Part shown: positions 25,282 to 34,510 of the stretch, piece after piece
Layout of the letters: each line of letters opens with the position of its first letter
Numbering within the stretch: the first letter of the stretch is position 1
Source of the DNA: Bryobacteraceae bacterium
GTDB taxonomy: Bacteria > Acidobacteriota > Terriglobia > Bryobacterales > Bryobacteraceae
Direction: 5' to 3'
Assembly: GCA_041394945.1 (NCBI GenBank)
Contig: JAWKHH010000001.1
Coordinates: 1,240,001-1,304,000, forward strand
Length of the DNA: 64,000 nucleotides
Notes under the pieces: model-generated
Told to the model about the DNA's origin: nothing
The model's input: only the letters and a program-made list of their open reading frames with translations
Database searches by the model: none
Program-made: the position numbers and the translations under genes

Positions 25282-28200
25282 CTACTCCCGCGTCACCGTC
25301 TCATCCAGGTTCAGAATCACGTTCGCCACCACGATCCAAGGCACCAGGTCCGCTGACGGGGCCCGCGCCGAAAGCGCCAGTGCGCGTCCAGCTGCCGGGT
25401 CGCGATCGTAGCGCTGCTTCATCCGCGCGAACAGATCATTGAGCGCCGCCAGATCCGGCTCCGCGGGCCGGCGGCCCGTAGCGGCCCGGAAGCCGTACCC
25501 CAAGCCCTGATCGCGAAGCACGGCCGCCATTGCTCCGGCCGCCTCCACGAACGCTTCGTCGTTCAAGGTGGTCAGCGCCTGCAGCGGCGTATTCGATCGG
25601 GGACGGTCCACGGTGCAAGTGGTGCGGTCCGGCGCGTCGAACGTCATTAGCGGCGGATAGGCGAACGTGCGCTTCACGAAGGTGTAGAGGCCGCGCCGGT
25701 GGCGATCCTCGCCGGTGCTGGTGGGCCACGCCTGAAAACCGCCTTCGACGAATACACTGTCGAACAGCGACGCCGGGATCGGCGGAAATACGGCCGGTCC
25801 GCCGAGCTTCCGGCTCAGCAGGCCCGAGGCCGCGAGCACAGCGTCGCGCACGCCTTCGCCTGTGAGGCGGAATCGCGGCGCGCGCGCCATGAGCTTGTTG
25901 TCGGGATCGCGCGCGATCTTCTCCGGAGTCGCAATCGAACTTTGCCGGTAGGCCGCGGACATCGCGATCTTCTTCAGAAGCGCCTTCACGTCCCAGCCGC
26001 TCTCCATAAAGTCCACCGCCAGCCAGTCCAGCAGTTCGGGATTCGTCGGCCGGTCGCCCTGCGCGCCGAAATCCTCCATCGTCTTCACCAGTCCCACTCC
26101 GAACAATTCGCGCCAGAAATGATTTACTGTGACTCGCGCCGTCAGCGGATTGCTCCGGTCCACCAGCCATCGCGCGAGTCCAAGCCGGTTCGGCGGCCCA
26201 TCCACGCGCGGCAGCGACGCCGGCGTCGCCGGGTATATCCGTTCCAGTTTGCTGAGGAAGTCGCCGCGCGGCTGGACGTAGGTGTCGCGTGGCTCGGCCA
26301 GCTCCTTCATCACCAGAACCGAGGTCGAGTGGGCCTTCACATACTGGTCGAGAGCCTTCTTGCGCGCTTCGTACTCGGCGCGCACGACGGCCAGTTCCGG
26401 AGCCACCCGGCGAAACTCGGACGCCACCGCCGCGTCCTGTTCCGGAGTCCGCGATAGCGCGAGCAACGCTTCCCGCGCGGGGGCGGGCGTCTCCACCCAC
26501 AGCCGTACATCCGCACCGCTGACCGCAACCTTGGCGCCGGCGCTCTCATCCGCCGCCGGCTGATAGGAAATCCGTAGCACGGATCCCGACTCAGCCGCGC
26601 GCTCCAGCGCGAACACACCGTCGCCGCCGCGCAAGGCCACCACAGCCTCACGTTCCAGCCCGTCCCAGCTCTCGAAGAACATCCGGTAGTAGCCTGGACC
26701 ATTCGTGTACTTCAACAGCAACTGGTTGCTACCGGCATGAAGGTTTAGCGCGATCCGTTCTTTCGCCTCCGGCAACGGCTCGAGCGGCGCGCTTTCAGCC
26801 AGCTTGTTCCCGTTGAGCCAAACCTGGACACCGAGTTCACTGGCGACATTCACCGTCACCGTCTGCGCCACTGGCGAACGGACTTCGCGATACACATACA
26901 TCGCACAGTTATAGCCGTCCAGTTGCTGCTGCTTCCCGTTCGGGATCTCCGGACGTTCGCGCCATGTGTACTTGCCGCCTTCATATGAAGCGTCGAGACG
27001 CAGTTCCTTCTCCGGCGGCCACGCCGTGCGGTGCGCCTCCTCCGGCGTGAAGGTTTCGAACGGACCCATCGTGTACCACGTTCCCCACTCGGGCTTCATT
27101 GAAACCACACTCTCGTGCCGGGCTCGTAGTTCCGGAGTCCACGCCTCCACCCGGAGCTTCCCTTTGCCAGTCACCGTCACACCGCGTACGGGCGCATCGA
27201 GCCGAAGCTCGCGGACCTCCTTGCCCACCGCGCCGAGTTCCTTCCACGACGCTTCAACCGCCGGAAGCTGCTCGCGCATTCGGGTTTCCCACTCCGTCCG
27301 CGCGCGGTCCAACTCCGGCGTCGATGCTTCGAACTTCGCGCGCCACGGCGCGACGGCGTCTGCGAGGCGGTCACGCTCGGCGCGGTCGCCGCGGAACACG
27401 GTCAGCTCCTGGTCCAGCTTGATGGCGCTTTCCGCCGTGTTGTTGAAGTACGCGTAGAAGCCGTAGTAGTCGCGCTGGGTGAACGGATCGTACTTGTGGT
27501 TGTGGCACTGCGCGCAACCGAGGGTCGAGCCGAGCCAGACGGTGGCCGTGGTATCCACACGATCCTTCATGGCCGCGTCGCGGAACTCGTCGTCCTTCGA
27601 GCCGGCTTCGGAATTGACGAGCGTGTTGCGATGGAAGCCGGTGGCGACGATCTGATCCTCGGTGGCGCCGGGCAGCAGGTCGCCGGCGATCTGTTCGATC
27701 GTGAACCGATCGAAGGACAGGTTGCGGTTGAACGCCGAGACCACCCAGTCGCGCCAAGCCCATTGCGTTCGGGGCTCATCGCTTTCGTAGCCGTTGGTAT
27801 CGGCGTAGCGCGCCAAGTCGAGCCACATCTGCGCCCAACGCTCGCCGTAGTGCGGCGAGTCCAGCATGCGGTCTACCAGCGACTCGTAGGCCCGCGGCGA
27901 ACTGTCGGCAAGAAACCGGTCGATCTCTGCAACTGACGGCGGCAAACCGGTAAGATCGAGCGCCACACGCCGGACCAGAGTCTCCTTGGAGGCCTCGGGC
28001 CCGGGTTCGAATCCCTCCTTTTCCATGCGCGCCAGCAGCAGGCGGTCGATCTCGTTGCGTACCCAGGTCTCGTTCTGCACCGCGGGCATCGCCGGACGCC
28101 GCGGCGCCACGTACGCCCAGTGCGTCGTCACCGAACCGTCGGCGGCGCCGATTCCGGCCGGCCACACGGCTCCCGCCTCGATCCACGAACGCAGCGCTGC

Positions 28201-28494
28201 GATCTCCGGCGCGCTCAGCCGTTCGCCCGCCGGCGGCATCGGACTCGCACCGTCGCGCGCCTCCACCCGCTTCAGCAACAGACTGCCCGCCGCGTCGCCT
28301 GCGTTCGCCACCGAACCCGATTGCCCACCGCGCTCGAACCCGGCCTTGCCGTCCAGACGCAGCCGGGCCATCTGGACCTTTGCGCCGTGACAGCCAAAGC
28401 AGCGGCGTTCCAGGACGGGAAAGACATCGCGGACAAAGTCGGCTGCCGCAAGCGGGGCGGTCAGCAGCAGAAGCAGAGAGAAGAATTGGGCCAC
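25282..28494 (-). CDS. PSD1/DUF1549-DUF1553 protein with Planctomycete cytochrome C domain
   Basis: 1070 residues, GTG start at 28494, signal peptide MAQFFSLLLLLTAPLAAA. It has a cytochrome-like domain with one CxxCH haem motif (CFGCHG near residue 32) and MPPAGERL. Next comes DUF1549 (WVRNEIDRLLLARMEKEGFE, DLARYADTNGYESDEPR), then CAQCHNHKYDPFTQRDYYGF with a second CxxCH. A beta-rich middle region follows, and C-terminal DUF1553 (LARWLVDRSNPLTARVTVNH, RSNTPLQALTTLNDEAFVEA) completes it. It pairs with DUF1501. TATATA lies six bases before GTG, shared with the divergent gene at 28515. Confidence 0.92.
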   Translation of the reverse strand: MAQFFSLLLLLTAPLAAADFVRDVFPVLERRCFGCHGAKVQMARLRLDGKAGFERGGQSGSVANAGDAAGSLLLKRVEARDGASPMPPAGERLSAPEIAALRSWIEAGAVWPAGIGAADGSVTTHWAYVAPRRPAMPAVQNETWVRNEIDRLLLARMEKEGFEPGPEASKETLVRRVALDLTGLPPSVAEIDRFLADSSPRAYESLVDRMLDSPHYGERWAQMWLDLARYADTNGYESDEPRTQWAWRDWVVSAFNRNLSFDRFTIEQIAGDLLPGATEDQIVATGFHRNTLVNSEAGSKDDEFRDAAMKDRVDTTATVWLGSTLGCAQCHNHKYDPFTQRDYYGFYAYFNNTAESAIKLDQELTVFRGDRAERDRLADAVAPWRAKFEASTPELDRARTEWETRMREQLPAVEASWKELGAVGKEVRELRLDAPVRGVTVTGKGKLRVEAWTPELRARHESVVSMKPEWGTWYTMGPFETFTPEEAHRTAWPPEKELRLDASYEGGKYTWRERPEIPNGKQQQLDGYNCAMYVYREVRSPVAQTVTVNVASELGVQVWLNGNKLAESAPLEPLPEAKERIALNLHAGSNQLLLKYTNGPGYYRMFFESWDGLEREAVVALRGGDGVFALERAAESGSVLRISYQPAADESAGAKVAVSGADVRLWVETPAPAREALLALSRTPEQDAAVASEFRRVAPELAVVRAEYEARKKALDQYVKAHSTSVLVMKELAEPRDTYVQPRGDFLSKLERIYPATPASLPRVDGPPNRLGLARWLVDRSNPLTARVTVNHFWRELFGVGLVKTMEDFGAQGDRPTNPELLDWLAVDFMESGWDVKALLKKIAMSAAYRQSSIATPEKIARDPDNKLMARAPRFRLTGEGVRDAVLAASGLLSRKLGGPAVFPPIPASLFDSVFVEGGFQAWPTSTGEDRHRRGLYTFVKRTFAYPPLMTFDAPDRTTCTVDRPRSNTPLQALTTLNDEAFVEAAGAMAAVLRDQGLGYGFRAATGRRPAEPDLAALNDLFARMKQRYDRDPAAGRALALSARAPSADLVPWIVVANVILNLDETVTRE

Positions 28495-28500
28495 TCAACA

Positions 28501-28508
28501 TATATAAT
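28501..28508. promoter_or_regulatory. Shared -10 element for divergent leaderless genes
   Basis: TATATAAT occupies 28501-28508. TATAAT (28503-28508) ends six bases before ATG 28515 on the plus strand. Read on the minus strand, TATATA (28501-28506) ends six bases before GTG 28494. Only 20 bp separate the two start codons. Confidence 0.55.
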
Positions 28509-28514
28509 GCCCCC

Positions 28515-29414
28515 ATGGCCTTCCCCTTGTCCCGCCGCGAAGCAGTCGCCGCGATCGCAGGCGCCGCCGTTGCCCGCGCCGAGAAGCTGTCGCGGTTCCG
28601 CCTGGGCATCACCACCGACGAGATCGACGACGACCTTGCCACCGCCTGCGGCTTCATCCGCCGGTTCGGTCTCGAGTACGCCGAGATCCGAAATCTGTGG
28701 GGCAAGTACAACACCGCCCAGCCGATTGAGATGGCGCACAAGGCGCGCGCCATCCTTGACGACATGCGCATCAAGCTGGCGATCCTCGACACGGGCTTCT
28801 TCAAAGTGCCGCTGCCGCCGGAAAGCCCCGAAGGCAACCGGAAGATCGACGAACAGTTCGCTGTGCTCGAGGCCGCAAAGGAACGGGCGAAAATTCTAGG
28901 CACGGACAAGATCCGCATCTTCGCGTTCACTTACAAGGGTCAGAAGACACCCAACGCCGAGCCGCGCATCGCCGAGTTACTGAAGGAAGCCAGCCGCCGC
29001 GCCCGCGGATTCAGGCTCGCCATCGAGAACGTGGGGGAGAGCTATATGTGGTCCGGCGCGGACGCCGCGCGAATCCTGAAGCTGGTTCCCGAATCCAATA
29101 TCTGCCTCACGTGGGACCCGAACAACGCCGCCGCCACCGGCGAGCAGTCGTTCCCGGACGGCTACAAACTGCTGGACCCGGCGCGCATCGTCCATGTCCA
29201 CCTTCGCGACTACCGGCGTCTCCCCAACGGAAAGGTCGAGTGGGCGCTCGTCGGCCAAGGCGAGTTCGACCATGTCAGCCAGCTCCGTGCGTTGCTGAAG
29301 GCCGGCTACAAGGAGACGATGTCCCTCGAGACACACGCCAAGATCCCGGAGGGCAAGGCGGCGGCTTCCGAAGCCTCCATAAAAGGGCTCCTTGAACGCC
29401 TGAAACAGGTATAG
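28515..29414 (+). CDS. Xylose-isomerase-like TIM-barrel protein
   Basis: 299 residues from ATG 28515. The N-terminal MAFPLSRREAVAAIAGAAVA looks like a Tat-type signal. The rest is an AP-endonuclease/sugar isomerase-like TIM barrel: LGITTDEIDDDLATACGFIR, LAIENVGESYMWSGA, ICLTWDPNNAAA, IVHVHLRDYRR and the C-terminal SLETHA. Metal ligands E, D, H and E are arranged as in sugar-phosphate isomerases/epimerases. It lies between two cytochrome modules, consistent with periplasmic carbohydrate metabolism. The exact substrate is unknown. TATAAT sits six bases upstream. Confidence 0.85.
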   Translation: MAFPLSRREAVAAIAGAAVARAEKLSRFRLGITTDEIDDDLATACGFIRRFGLEYAEIRNLWGKYNTAQPIEMAHKARAILDDMRIKLAILDTGFFKVPLPPESPEGNRKIDEQFAVLEAAKERAKILGTDKIRIFAFTYKGQKTPNAEPRIAELLKEASRRARGFRLAIENVGESYMWSGADAARILKLVPESNICLTWDPNNAAATGEQSFPDGYKLLDPARIVHVHLRDYRRLPNGKVEWALVGQGEFDHVSQLRALLKAGYKETMSLETHAKIPEGKAAASEASIKGLLERLKQV

Positions 29415-29415
29415 T
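29410..29415 (+). promoter_or_regulatory. TATAGT six bases before the DUF1592 start
   Basis: TATAGT overlaps the stop codon of the TIM-barrel gene and ends exactly six bases before ATG 29422. This is the same spacing as other candidate leaderless promoters in the window. It may be an internal promoter or coincidence. Confidence 0.35.
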
Positions 29416-29421
29416 GCAAGT

Positions 29422-31773
29422 ATGGGCCTGCGTACGTTCCTGGTGTTTTCGGCCCTGTGTTCCGCCTCCTTCGCAGCCCCGCCCGAATTCGCCGCGCAAG
29501 TGTTGGTGAAGCGGTATTGTCACGGGTGCCACGGTCCGAGTGGAAAGACTGGACTTACCCTCACGGCAATCGACGCCGACAACCCGGCGGCGCGCCCGGA
29601 TGCGTGGGAGAAAGCCATTCGCCGGCTGCGCGCCCGATCAATGCCGCCGGCCGGGATTCCCCGCCCCGATGAGGCCACCTACGAAGCGCTCATCGGTCAT
29701 CTGGAAGCCGCGCTCGACAAGGCGGCCTCCGAGAAGCCGAATCCGGGGCGTACCGACACGTTCCGCCGCCTGACCCGCACCGAGTACCACAACGCCATTC
29801 GCGACCTGCTTCACCTCGACGTGGATGTCGCATCACTCCTGCCAGCCGATGAGACCAGCCATGGCTTCGACAACATCACCGTCGGCGATTTGTCACCCAC
29901 GCTGCTCGAACGGTACATCTCGGCATCGCGGAAAGTGGCCCGACTCGCCATCGGCATACCGGGCCGCGCGCCCGGTGGCGAGACCTTCTACCTGCCGCCG
30001 GACCTCACGCAGGAGAAACACTTCGAGGAGCTACCGCTTGGAACCCGCGGCGGCACGACGATCACCTACACCTTCCCAGTGGACGCCACCTATGAGATAC
30101 AGATCCGCCTCCAGCGGGATCGCAACGAACACGTCGAGGGGCTTTACCGGCAGAACGACGTGGAGTTGATGCTCGATGGAACGCGGCTGCAGGTATTTTC
30201 GGTGACGCCCCCGCCGGCCGGCCAGGATCACAGTCAGGTGGATAAGCACATGAACTTCCGGGTTCCGGTGAAGGCAGGGCCGCACGAGGTGGCCGTTGCG
30301 TTCCCGAAGCGCCCCTTCGTGCTTCCGGAAACCGAGCGCGAGCCCTACGAAGCTCACTTCAACATGGATCGCCATCCGCGCATCCAGCCCGCCGTGCTTT
30401 CGGTCTCCATCAACGGCCCGTATGACGTGAAGGGCGCCGGCGATTCTCCCAGCCGTCAGCGCGTCCTCATTTGCCGGCCCGTCTCCGCCAACGAAGAAAC
30501 CGCGTGCGCGGAAAAGATCCTCTCCAGGCTGATAAGACGCGCCTACCGGAGGCCGGTTGCCGCCGCGGACCTGGCCATGCCGATGAAGCTCTACCGCGGG
30601 GCGCGCGCGGAAGGCTTCGACAGCGGTATCGAAATGGCGCTTCGCGCCGTGCTCGTCAGCCCCGAGTTTCTCTTCCGGATCGAACAGGACCCGGCCGACG
30701 CCGGCCGCGGTGAACCGTACCGGCTGAGCGACCTCGCGCTCGCCACCCGCCTCTCGTTCTTCCTGTGGAGCAGCATCCCGGACGACGAGTTGCTGGATGG
30801 CGCGATCGCCGGCACACTCTCGAGGCCCGGCGTGCTCGAGAAGCAGGTCCGCCGGATGCTGGCCGATCCGCGCGCGGAGATGCTCGCCACCAACTTCGCC
30901 GGACAGTGGCTGCACCTGCGCAATCTCGCTTCGGCGAAGCCGGACATGCGCACGTTCCCGGATTTCGACGACAACCTGCGCCAGGCATTCCGTCAGGAAA
31001 CGGAAATGTTTTTCGAGAGCGTGATGCGCGAGGATCGCAACGTGCTTGATCTGCTTCGCGCGCGCTACACCTTCGTCAACGAGCGTCTGGCGAAACACTA
31101 CGGCATTCCGTACGTTTATGGGAGCCGTTTCCGCCGCGTCGAACTGCCCGCCGACAGCCCACGCGGCGGCTTGTTGGGACAAGGGAGCGTGCTCACGGTG
31201 ACCTCGTACGCCACACGCACATCGCCCGTCATCCGAGGCAAGTGGGTGCTCGAGAACATCCTCGGGACGCCGCCGCCACCGCCGCTGCCCTCGGTGCCCG
31301 CGCTCAAGGAACGCGGTCCGTTGGGAACGAACCTCACGGTGCGGCAGCGCCTGGCCGAACATCGCGCGAATCCGATTTGCGCCTCTTGCCACCGGCTGAT
31401 GGATCCGGTGGGCTTCGCGCTCGAGAACTTCGATGCCGTGGGCCGCTGGCGCACGCAGGAATTCGGCGTCCCTGTGGACGCCTCGGCCGGCCTGCCGGAC
31501 GGCTCGCAATTCGATGGCGTCGACGGGCTGCGCAAGGCTCTGCTTGCCAAGCCGGAGATGTTCGCCACCACGGTGACCGAAAAATTGCTGACATACGCGC
31601 TCGGCCGCGGGGTTGAATACTACGACGCGCCCGCGGTGCGCGAAATCGTCCGAGTCGCCAAGAAGCAGGACTATCGTTTCTCGGCCTTCGTCGCCGGCAT
31701 CGCGGCGAGCGGACCGTTCCAGCGGCGGCGGGCCGGCGCTACAGATCGCGAAATCGGGAGAGTGCAACGATGA
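29422..31773 (+). CDS. DUF1592/DUF1588/DUF1585 Planctomycete cytochrome-type protein
   Basis: 783 residues with a signal peptide (MGLRTFLVFSALCSASFA) and a cytochrome-like haem motif CHGCHG near residue 33. The domain series is DUF1587 (RTDTFRRLTRTEYHNAIRDL), DUF1595 (RLIRRAYRRPVAAADLAMPM), DUF1592 (EFLFRIEQDPADAG, LATRLSFFLWSSIPDDELLD), DUF1588 (RGGLLGQGSVLTVTSYATRT) and DUF1585 (VTEKLLTYALGRGVEYYDAP), with a CASCH motif between the last two. These proteins occur with DUF1552 partners, as here (4-bp overlap). Probable periplasmic redox or carbohydrate role; not proven. Confidence 0.92.
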   Translation: MGLRTFLVFSALCSASFAAPPEFAAQVLVKRYCHGCHGPSGKTGLTLTAIDADNPAARPDAWEKAIRRLRARSMPPAGIPRPDEATYEALIGHLEAALDKAASEKPNPGRTDTFRRLTRTEYHNAIRDLLHLDVDVASLLPADETSHGFDNITVGDLSPTLLERYISASRKVARLAIGIPGRAPGGETFYLPPDLTQEKHFEELPLGTRGGTTITYTFPVDATYEIQIRLQRDRNEHVEGLYRQNDVELMLDGTRLQVFSVTPPPAGQDHSQVDKHMNFRVPVKAGPHEVAVAFPKRPFVLPETEREPYEAHFNMDRHPRIQPAVLSVSINGPYDVKGAGDSPSRQRVLICRPVSANEETACAEKILSRLIRRAYRRPVAAADLAMPMKLYRGARAEGFDSGIEMALRAVLVSPEFLFRIEQDPADAGRGEPYRLSDLALATRLSFFLWSSIPDDELLDGAIAGTLSRPGVLEKQVRRMLADPRAEMLATNFAGQWLHLRNLASAKPDMRTFPDFDDNLRQAFRQETEMFFESVMREDRNVLDLLRARYTFVNERLAKHYGIPYVYGSRFRRVELPADSPRGGLLGQGSVLTVTSYATRTSPVIRGKWVLENILGTPPPPPLPSVPALKERGPLGTNLTVRQRLAEHRANPICASCHRLMDPVGFALENFDAVGRWRTQEFGVPVDASAGLPDGSQFDGVDGLRKALLAKPEMFATTVTEKLLTYALGRGVEYYDAPAVREIVRVAKKQDYRFSAFVAGIAASGPFQRRRAGATDREIGRVQR

Positions 31774-33104
31774 TCATCACCAAGCGTTCCTTGTCGAGAC
31801 GCACACTGCTGCGAGGCGCCGGAGCGTCCGTGGCCCTGCCGCTGCTCGATGCGATGGCGCCGGCGCTGACGGCGGCGCCCGTGAAGCCGGTGCGCCGCCT
31901 CGGATACGTGTATATCCCGATGGGTTCGGTGTTCTCGCAATGGGCGCCGGCGGCTTCCGAGAACCTCGAACTCTCACCGACCCTGGCCGCGCTCGCGCCT
32001 GTACGCGACAACGTCACCGTCTTTTCGAACATGGAGCTGAAGCCCGCCTACCCGGGCACGCACGCCACATCGAACGCCGCGTTCCTGAGCGCCGCCAAGG
32101 CCAAGTGGACTGAGAGTTCGGACTACTATCTCGGCACCACGGCCGACCAGATCGCCGCCAAGCAGATGGGCCAGACCACCCGGCTGCCGTCGCTCGAGTT
32201 GGCGATGGATCTGCTCACCGTCGTCGGGCAGTGCGATAACGGCTTCGCGTGCGTCTACCAGAACAACCTCTCATGGTCGTCGCCGACAACGCCGCTTCCG
32301 GCCGAGGCGCATCCCCGCATCGCCTTCGAGCGCCTGTTCGGCGAGGGTGGATCGGCCGCCGAACGCGCCGCCGAAATGCGCAAGGACGCGAGCCTCCTCG
32401 ATTGGGTCCGCGACGACATCGCCCGGCTGCAGCGCAAGCTCGGTCCGGGTGACCGCATCAAGGTCACCGAGTACCTGGATTCGGTGCGCGAAGTGGAACG
32501 ACGCATCCAGAAGGCGGAAGCCGCAGTAGCGCACAACAACCTGCCCGATCTCGACCGGCCGGTGGGTGTACCCGCCGCCTACGCCGATCACGCCAAGCTG
32601 ATGTTCGATCTGCAGGTGCTGGCGTTCCAGGGCGACGTGACGCGGGTGATCACCTTCCAACTCGCGCGCGAAACCAGCACGCGCACCTATCCGGAAATCG
32701 GCGTCTCGGAAGCGCACCACCCACTCACGCACAACGGCGGCAATCCTGAAAAGCTGGCCAAGGTGGCGCAGATCAACGCCTATCACGTGTCGCTGCTCGC
32801 CTACTATCTGCAAAAGCTCAAGGCTACCGAGGAAGGCGATGGGTCCCTGCTCGACAATTCGCTTGTGCTCTACGGGAGCGGCATGGGCAACCCCGACGTG
32901 CACGATCACATCAACCTGCCGATCCTGGTGGCGGGCGGCTCGGCGGCCAGAATGCGCGGCGGACGCCACATTAAGTACAAGGAACCAACGCCGCTGGCGA
33001 GCCTGCATCTTTCGCTGCTCGACAAGGCCGGCGTAAAGCTCGATTCGTTCGGCGACAGCCACGGCCGGCTCAACGAACTCTACGACGCGACTCTCTCCGT
33101 GTGA
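31770..33104 (+). CDS. DUF1552 Tat-exported protein
   Basis: 444 residues with a twin-arginine signal (SRRTLLRGAGASVALPLLDA). DUF1552 signatures: GYVYIPMGSVFSQWAP, ELKPAYPGTHATSNAAFLS, DQIAAKQMGQTTRLPSLEL, VREVERRIQKAE and TFQLARETSTRTYPEIGVSE, then LLDNSLVLYGSGMGNPDVHD. It is the usual partner of DUF1592-type proteins and starts in an ATGA overlap with that gene (31770-31773). It is structurally related to DUF1501, so the locus has two analogous cytochrome plus sulfatase-like modules. Confidence 0.92.
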   Translation: MIITKRSLSRRTLLRGAGASVALPLLDAMAPALTAAPVKPVRRLGYVYIPMGSVFSQWAPAASENLELSPTLAALAPVRDNVTVFSNMELKPAYPGTHATSNAAFLSAAKAKWTESSDYYLGTTADQIAAKQMGQTTRLPSLELAMDLLTVVGQCDNGFACVYQNNLSWSSPTTPLPAEAHPRIAFERLFGEGGSAAERAAEMRKDASLLDWVRDDIARLQRKLGPGDRIKVTEYLDSVREVERRIQKAEAAVAHNNLPDLDRPVGVPAAYADHAKLMFDLQVLAFQGDVTRVITFQLARETSTRTYPEIGVSEAHHPLTHNGGNPEKLAKVAQINAYHVSLLAYYLQKLKATEEGDGSLLDNSLVLYGSGMGNPDVHDHINLPILVAGGSAARMRGGRHIKYKEPTPLASLHLSLLDKAGVKLDSFGDSHGRLNELYDATLSV

Positions 33105-34510
33105 TGCGTACCGCGATCATTACCCTCGCACTCGGATCCGCCGCCTTCGCGGCGCCCGCAACCAACGAGACGCCGCGCGACAGCAGCACGCCTCTGCACT
33201 GGGCCGTCTATCGCGACGACATCGACGCCACCCGGAAGCTCATCGCGGAGGGAGCCTCCGTGAAGACGGCCAACCGCTACGGCGTGACGCCGCTCTCATT
33301 GGCAGCGCTCAACGGGAATCGAGCGATGGTGGATCTGCTGCTCGACGCCGGCGCCGATCCCAACACGGCGCTGCCGGGCGGCGAAACCGTGCTGATGACC
33401 GCGGCGCGCACCGGCCGCCTCGACGCAGTGAAGACGCTCATCGCGCATGGCGCCGATGTAAAAGCCAAGGAAGAACAGCGCGGCCAGACCGCCGTGATGT
33501 GGGCGGCGGCAGAAGGCCACGCTTCCGTCGCCGCCGAATTGATCGAACACGGCGCCGATTTTCGCGAGCGCCTCGAATCCGGCTTCAATGCGTTCCTCCT
33601 CGCGGTTCGAAGCGGCCACACCGAAGCCGTCGACACGCTGCTCGCCTCCGGCGCCAACGTCAACGAAGAGATCGACAACCCCAACTGGCAGGGCCGCCGT
33701 CCGCGGCTCATGAAGGGTCCGCGCGCCGGGACCAGCGCGCTCGTGCTGGCGACGCTCAACGGACATTTCGAGCTGGCGGCGCATCTGCTCGACAAGGGCG
33801 CCGATCCAAACTCGGACACCTCGGGCTGGACCGCGCTCCACGCCATTACGGGTGTCCGCAAGCCCGGCGGCGGCGACAACGATCCGGCCCCCTACGGTTC
33901 CGGCGAGATGACCAGCCTCGGGCTGATCCGGAAGCTGGCGGCCAAGGGCGCGAACCTGAACGCACGGATGACGAAGAAGATCAACGTCGGTCTGACGAGT
34001 TTGAATACGCTCGGCGCGACCCCCTTCTTCCTGGCGGCGCGATCGGCGGATTCCGAGATGATGCTGTTGCTCGCCGAACTCGGAGCAGATCCGTTGCTCA
34101 CCAACGAGGACGGGTCCACGCCGTTGATCGCCGCCGCCGGACTCGGCACGCGGTCGCCCGGCGAGGACGCAGGCACGGAAGACGAAGCGATCGCGGCGTG
34201 CAAGGTCGCGCTCGACCTCGGCAACAATATCGACGCCGTGGATGCGAACGGAGAGACGGCGATGCATGGAGCGGCGTACAAGAATCTCCCCGGCGTGGTG
34301 GAGTACCTGGCAAGCCGCGGGGCCGACATCAAAGTCTGGAACCGCCCGAACAAGCGGGGCTGGACGCCGCTCGTGATCGCCGTCGGTTATCGATTCGGGA
34401 ACTTCAAGCCCTCGCCGGTCACGGTGGCCGCCTTCCACAAGGCGATGCGCGCCGCCGGGGTGGAGCCGCCGGCCAACGTAGACGCCAAGGGGCTCAGCGA
34501 CTACCGCTAG
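33104..34510 (+). CDS. Exported ankyrin-repeat protein
   Basis: 468 residues from ATG 33104 (TGATG overlap with DUF1552; a GTG at 33101 is one codon earlier). A signal peptide (MRTAIITLALGSAAFA) precedes about nine ankyrin repeats, for example STPLHWAVYRDDIDATRKLI, GVTPLSLAALNGNRAMVDLL, GETVLMTAARTGRLDAVKTL and GETAMHGAAYKNLPGVVEYL. It is a protein-interaction scaffold, here in the periplasm. Ankyrin proteins often accompany DUF1592/DUF1552 modules in these bacteria, and tight overlap indicates one operon. Confidence 0.9.
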   Translation: MRTAIITLALGSAAFAAPATNETPRDSSTPLHWAVYRDDIDATRKLIAEGASVKTANRYGVTPLSLAALNGNRAMVDLLLDAGADPNTALPGGETVLMTAARTGRLDAVKTLIAHGADVKAKEEQRGQTAVMWAAAEGHASVAAELIEHGADFRERLESGFNAFLLAVRSGHTEAVDTLLASGANVNEEIDNPNWQGRRPRLMKGPRAGTSALVLATLNGHFELAAHLLDKGADPNSDTSGWTALHAITGVRKPGGGDNDPAPYGSGEMTSLGLIRKLAAKGANLNARMTKKINVGLTSLNTLGATPFFLAARSADSEMMLLLAELGADPLLTNEDGSTPLIAAAGLGTRSPGEDAGTEDEAIAACKVALDLGNNIDAVDANGETAMHGAAYKNLPGVVEYLASRGADIKVWNRPNKRGWTPLVIAVGYRFGNFKPSPVTVAAFHKAMRAAGVEPPANVDAKGLSDYR